A stretch of 64,000 nt of DNA from Taenia hydatigena (lineage: Eukaryota; Platyhelminthes; Cestoda; Cyclophyllidea; Taeniidae), in the NCBI GenBank assembly GCA_036345935.2, contig JADWOT020000031.1:188550-252549 (forward strand), written 5' to 3'. Below the pieces are notes generated by a model, which saw only the letters and a list, made by a program, of their open reading frames with translations, had not been told where the DNA came from and did not search any database. This document shows, piece by piece, positions 61,421 to 64,000 of this stretch. Position 1 is the stretch's first letter. Each line of letters opens with the position of its first letter. The translations under genes and the position numbers were made by a program.

Positions 61421-61639
61421 TTGAATACCACAGGAATATCCATTCATTCGTATCAATCCCCAAATGACGGTGCTAACTTTCTGGCAACTACATTTAATGT
61501 CTTCTGCATTCCTTTAAGCAGAGGCGAATCTCAGGAGCATTTTCATCACCCAAATATTTGTAAAATAGCATACGCCTTGCTCACACAAAGTCCAGTTTTA
61601 GGACTTTTTTACCTTATGTGGCATAAATTCTACCAATAA
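61421..61639 (+). CDS. Unrecognised 72-codon open frame (right arm; mirror 8556-8774 minus)
   Basis: The frame reads NTTGISIHSYQSPNDGANFL and ends LGLFYLMWHKFYQ. It lies near the outer edge of the arm on the same strand as the zinc-finger exons. No domain or firm splice site was found. Confidence 0.2.
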   Translation: MNTTGISIHSYQSPNDGANFLATTFNVFCIPLSRGESQEHFHHPNICKIAYALLTQSPVLGLFYLMWHKFYQ

Positions 61640-62799
61640 TTGTCGCCTAGATCGCAAGGCCATCCCATAATATTAAAGACAACCTTATCGAAAAATGAGA
61701 TATCGATGCGAATAGAAAGTTCGAAGTGTATCAACAAATGGCAACATCGCAATAAAGCCTGCGTTTTCGCACAGCTTGACTACAGCTGATATCCATAATG
61801 TGGACCCAATAAAGCGACTACAGATTGGACATAATTTAAAGGCAAGCGTATGCATTTATAAAGACTTTAAATGAATGTAATGTAACATTAAACGTTGTTT
61901 TAAATGCTAGAATTATTCCTTTTATTGAAAATTTGGAGCAACTATCTTACGCTCGGCATCCAATCATCACAAATAAGTCAAAGACTATAATTATCAGTGG
62001 CTGCACCATCGTAAAGCAGTAAGCTACAAAATAGCTAACGTATGCCGTCTTCGCTATCGTCCTGTATGTAAGGGGTGGCTGAAAAGGCTAAATATGTTAA
62101 AGCACGAAAGTGAAAGGGGGAGAGAGAGACGGATTTTATTGCGGTATACCCGGTTTTTGTCCTGCCTATACCATCCACCATGTTCTCTCCTGGAAACGTC
62201 GCTTGTCTAAATGTTACCTCGAATAACCATAATGTAAGATGAATAGAGCCTTAATATTTGGCGCCCATAGGTATAATTAATCAAGTGGTTGGGTTGACCA
62301 CACTCTAATGTCGTGATGACAAACTCTGTTCAGGGAATATAAGTTGCATTCTTCATAAGTGCACCTCGTTAACCCAATGCATTCTGAACAGCGATGTGCA
62401 GGATATGCTTTCACGGCTTAGAAGTCTTTTTATGCAAGCATCTAATGTATTCACCACAATAAACTGCGTGTTTAAACTCGCTTGCAGTCACCAGCCACAA
62501 TCAGTCAACGACAACACTTTGCGTCCATTGTTGCCGGAACATAATACCGGGCGGCAATAATGCATGGAGCTATCAGGAGGATCAAAGATATATTTCACAG
62601 ACTGACTTTCGGTAATTTGAAGCAAGGGCTCACAATTGTGTTTTATGCTTTTGCTTTATAGATTTTCTCATTGCTGACGAAATCGCGATGAGGCGTCAGT
62701 TCTAGCTTTCCAAAATATTGCTCATTTTGAGTTGTTAACTTGCAGGTTCTGTTCTTCACAAGGAAGACCAAATTCAAAACATCTAGCTAATCATGCTGG

Positions 62800-63092
62800 G
62801 GCGCAATAAAAGAGCAAGGGAAGTGCGACGATTTTAAACATTATGACCATACTGTCCTAAGAATACCACAATATGCGGCTGTTGCTCCGCCGCGTTTTAA
62901 TTGCGTGCAAAATTAATATCGCATTCAGGGCATCACCCAAGTTACGTATTGAATGTTGCGGTAAGCTCTGTCACAAGATCTCACTCGAATTACCTTTCAT
63001 ATTTTGGGTTGCCCACAACGCCGGCTAATAAAATTTTGCACTCTCTATGCTCTACAGATTCGTAAAACCTGTTTTTACCCTGCATTTAAAGA
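62800..63092. other. 293-base segment without partner at the right arm border
   Basis: The left side passes directly from diverged homology (ending ATCAG, 7395) to arm (starting CCAGC, 7396). On the right these two points are separated by 293 bases. Either this is an insertion on the right or a deletion on the left. I see no terminal repeats, target-site duplication or poly-A tail that would identify a transposon, and no open frame of note. It marks the edge of the high-identity arm exactly. Confidence 0.75.
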
Positions 63093-63997
63093 CTGATGAG
63101 GCATTGGTTTGAGCATGCTGAAATAAAGTCATCCAAAATGCTCGGTGCATTAAGACGGCTCCTTCGACAAGCAGCTTCGCATTCTGTAAAGAAAAAGACT
63201 AGATTATAAGAGCCGTTCACTGACGACACATAACGGAAAAGCAAGTTTGCTGCAGTAAATTTGATCACACGTCTGTGCCACTAAAAGTTTTGGCTAAACA
63301 CGCAAAAACTGCTGCTCTGTGTTGCTATTACATGTTTGGATGAGAACTGATCAAGAAGGTTCCATGCCTACTCATTGCATTTGCAGTGAGCCTCGCTGCA
63401 TAGTCTCGTGCAACTCACTCTCCCCTTGACCAAAATGGATACTTATAGATGTAGACATTGCTCGGTGCCATCAAGAAGCATTTTCTTATGCTTGACACAA
63501 ATAAATTGAGAGCGCAACTGTAGGCAGTTCGTAATTTTAAGATACACTATTATATGCATCTGCATTAATGTGCGTATGAATGAATACCTACGTGAGCGCA
63601 TGTCTTTGTGCAGGAGTATGCGTGTAAATGCGTGGCAAGTAGGAGCAGTTTATGAACGGTTGAATTGGATTCGGTATATGAATGCTTGTTTTAACACAAA
63701 TGAGAAAGACTTGTGCAACAGGTGATCAAGTCAGTCGAATCACAACGAGGCAATTTATTCTATTAATTCAATGAAAGAACGTTGAAAAGGGGTGTGAGGA
63801 ATGCGGAGGAAGATGAGAAGAGTAAAAAGTAGAAAAGGAATAAAAGATATCTAATTAGAGCTTATAAAAACCTATATTATAAAAGTTGGATCTTCTAACC
63901 GATTTCCATTGCGAAATCTCCAGAATCGAGATTTCAACTCGAGGAAATCAAGCGGTATAAAACATGATATATTTGCCAAGGATCATTATAAATTGGA
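63093..63997. repeat. Diverged outer inverted homology, right side
   Basis: This is the partner of 6500-7395 in reverse orientation. The match is still present at the last bases of the window, so the older inverted homology continues past 64000. The repeat cluster that lies outside 6500 on the left may have a counterpart beyond the window, but that cannot be seen here. Confidence 0.85.
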
Positions 63998-64000
63998 AGG

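Larger units (their letters stand above)
37674..62799. repeat. Right arm of giant inverted repeat (about 25 kb)
   Basis: This is the mirror of 7396-32405. It is 116 bases longer than the left arm. Of these, 114 come from the N-gap and doubled flank at 51205-51403, and 2 from homopolymer runs near 45045. Every element of the left arm therefore recurs here on the opposite strand: zinc-finger exons, gypsy fragment, tRNA-like relic and hairpins. Homology stops abruptly at the inner edge: the sequence just below 37674 does not resemble the sequence just above 32405. At the outer edge it falls to a diverged level after a 293-base interruption. Confidence 0.97.

Noticed and set aside
7396..62799. 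Whole palindrome as a giant DNA transposon with long terminal inverted repeats (Maverick-like)
   Set aside because: No polymerase, integrase or capsid-type gene is found in the spacer, and no target-site duplication is visible at the borders.
63091..63120. Hammerhead-ribozyme-like CTGATGAG
   Set aside because: The required GAAA part and the stems are absent, and the string is ordinary shared flank sequence.

Overview
The window looks like nuclear DNA of an animal, most likely a flatworm (tapeworm or fluke). The grounds are the lack of any long open frame, short GT-AG style introns between small exons, a decayed metazoan-type Ty3/gypsy retrotransposon and many diverged interspersed repeats. 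The phylum is an inference; nothing in the sequence fixes a species. There are no bacterial operons, no CRISPR array and no intact RNA gene.

The dominant structure is a giant inverted repeat. A left arm at 7396-32405 and a right arm at 37674-62799 are reverse complements over about 25 kb, nearly base for base, and flank a 5.27 kb single-copy spacer (32406-37673). Paired coordinates add up to 70079 in the inner part, 70081 after a 2-base homopolymer indel near 25035, and 70195 outside a 114-base assembly blemish (29 Ns with an 85-base flank written twice, 51205-51403). I noticed only a handful of substitutions. Outside the arms the inverted homology does not stop: 6500-7395 still pairs with 63093-63997, but at roughly 85-90% by eye and with several indels, and 293 bases at the right border (62800-63092) have no partner. 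So there is a sharp step in identity at the arm edge, and the older homology runs off the right end of the window.

Layout: 1-4329 holds no gene I recognise. 4330-6390 is a mosaic of directly and invertedly repeated modules. 6500-7395 is the diverged outer homology. Then come the left arm, spacer, right arm, unpaired 293 bases, and the mirrored outer homology.

Inside each arm the best gene evidence is a set of three consecutive small exons (right arm 38398-39223, + strand; left arm 30856-31681, - strand). Each encodes one C2H2 zinc finger with the same 12-residue spacing, and all are joined by phase-1 GT-AG introns. A likely terminal exon lies at 47996-48193. Several other exon-like open stretches occur, mostly on the same strand as the fingers, but I could not chain them into a gene. 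Each arm also carries a dead Ty3/gypsy RNase H-integrase fragment, a broken histone-fold-like reading frame, a tRNA-Trp-like relic, a diverged tandem repeat and several perfect short hairpins. Because the arms mirror each other, every element exists twice in opposite orientation.
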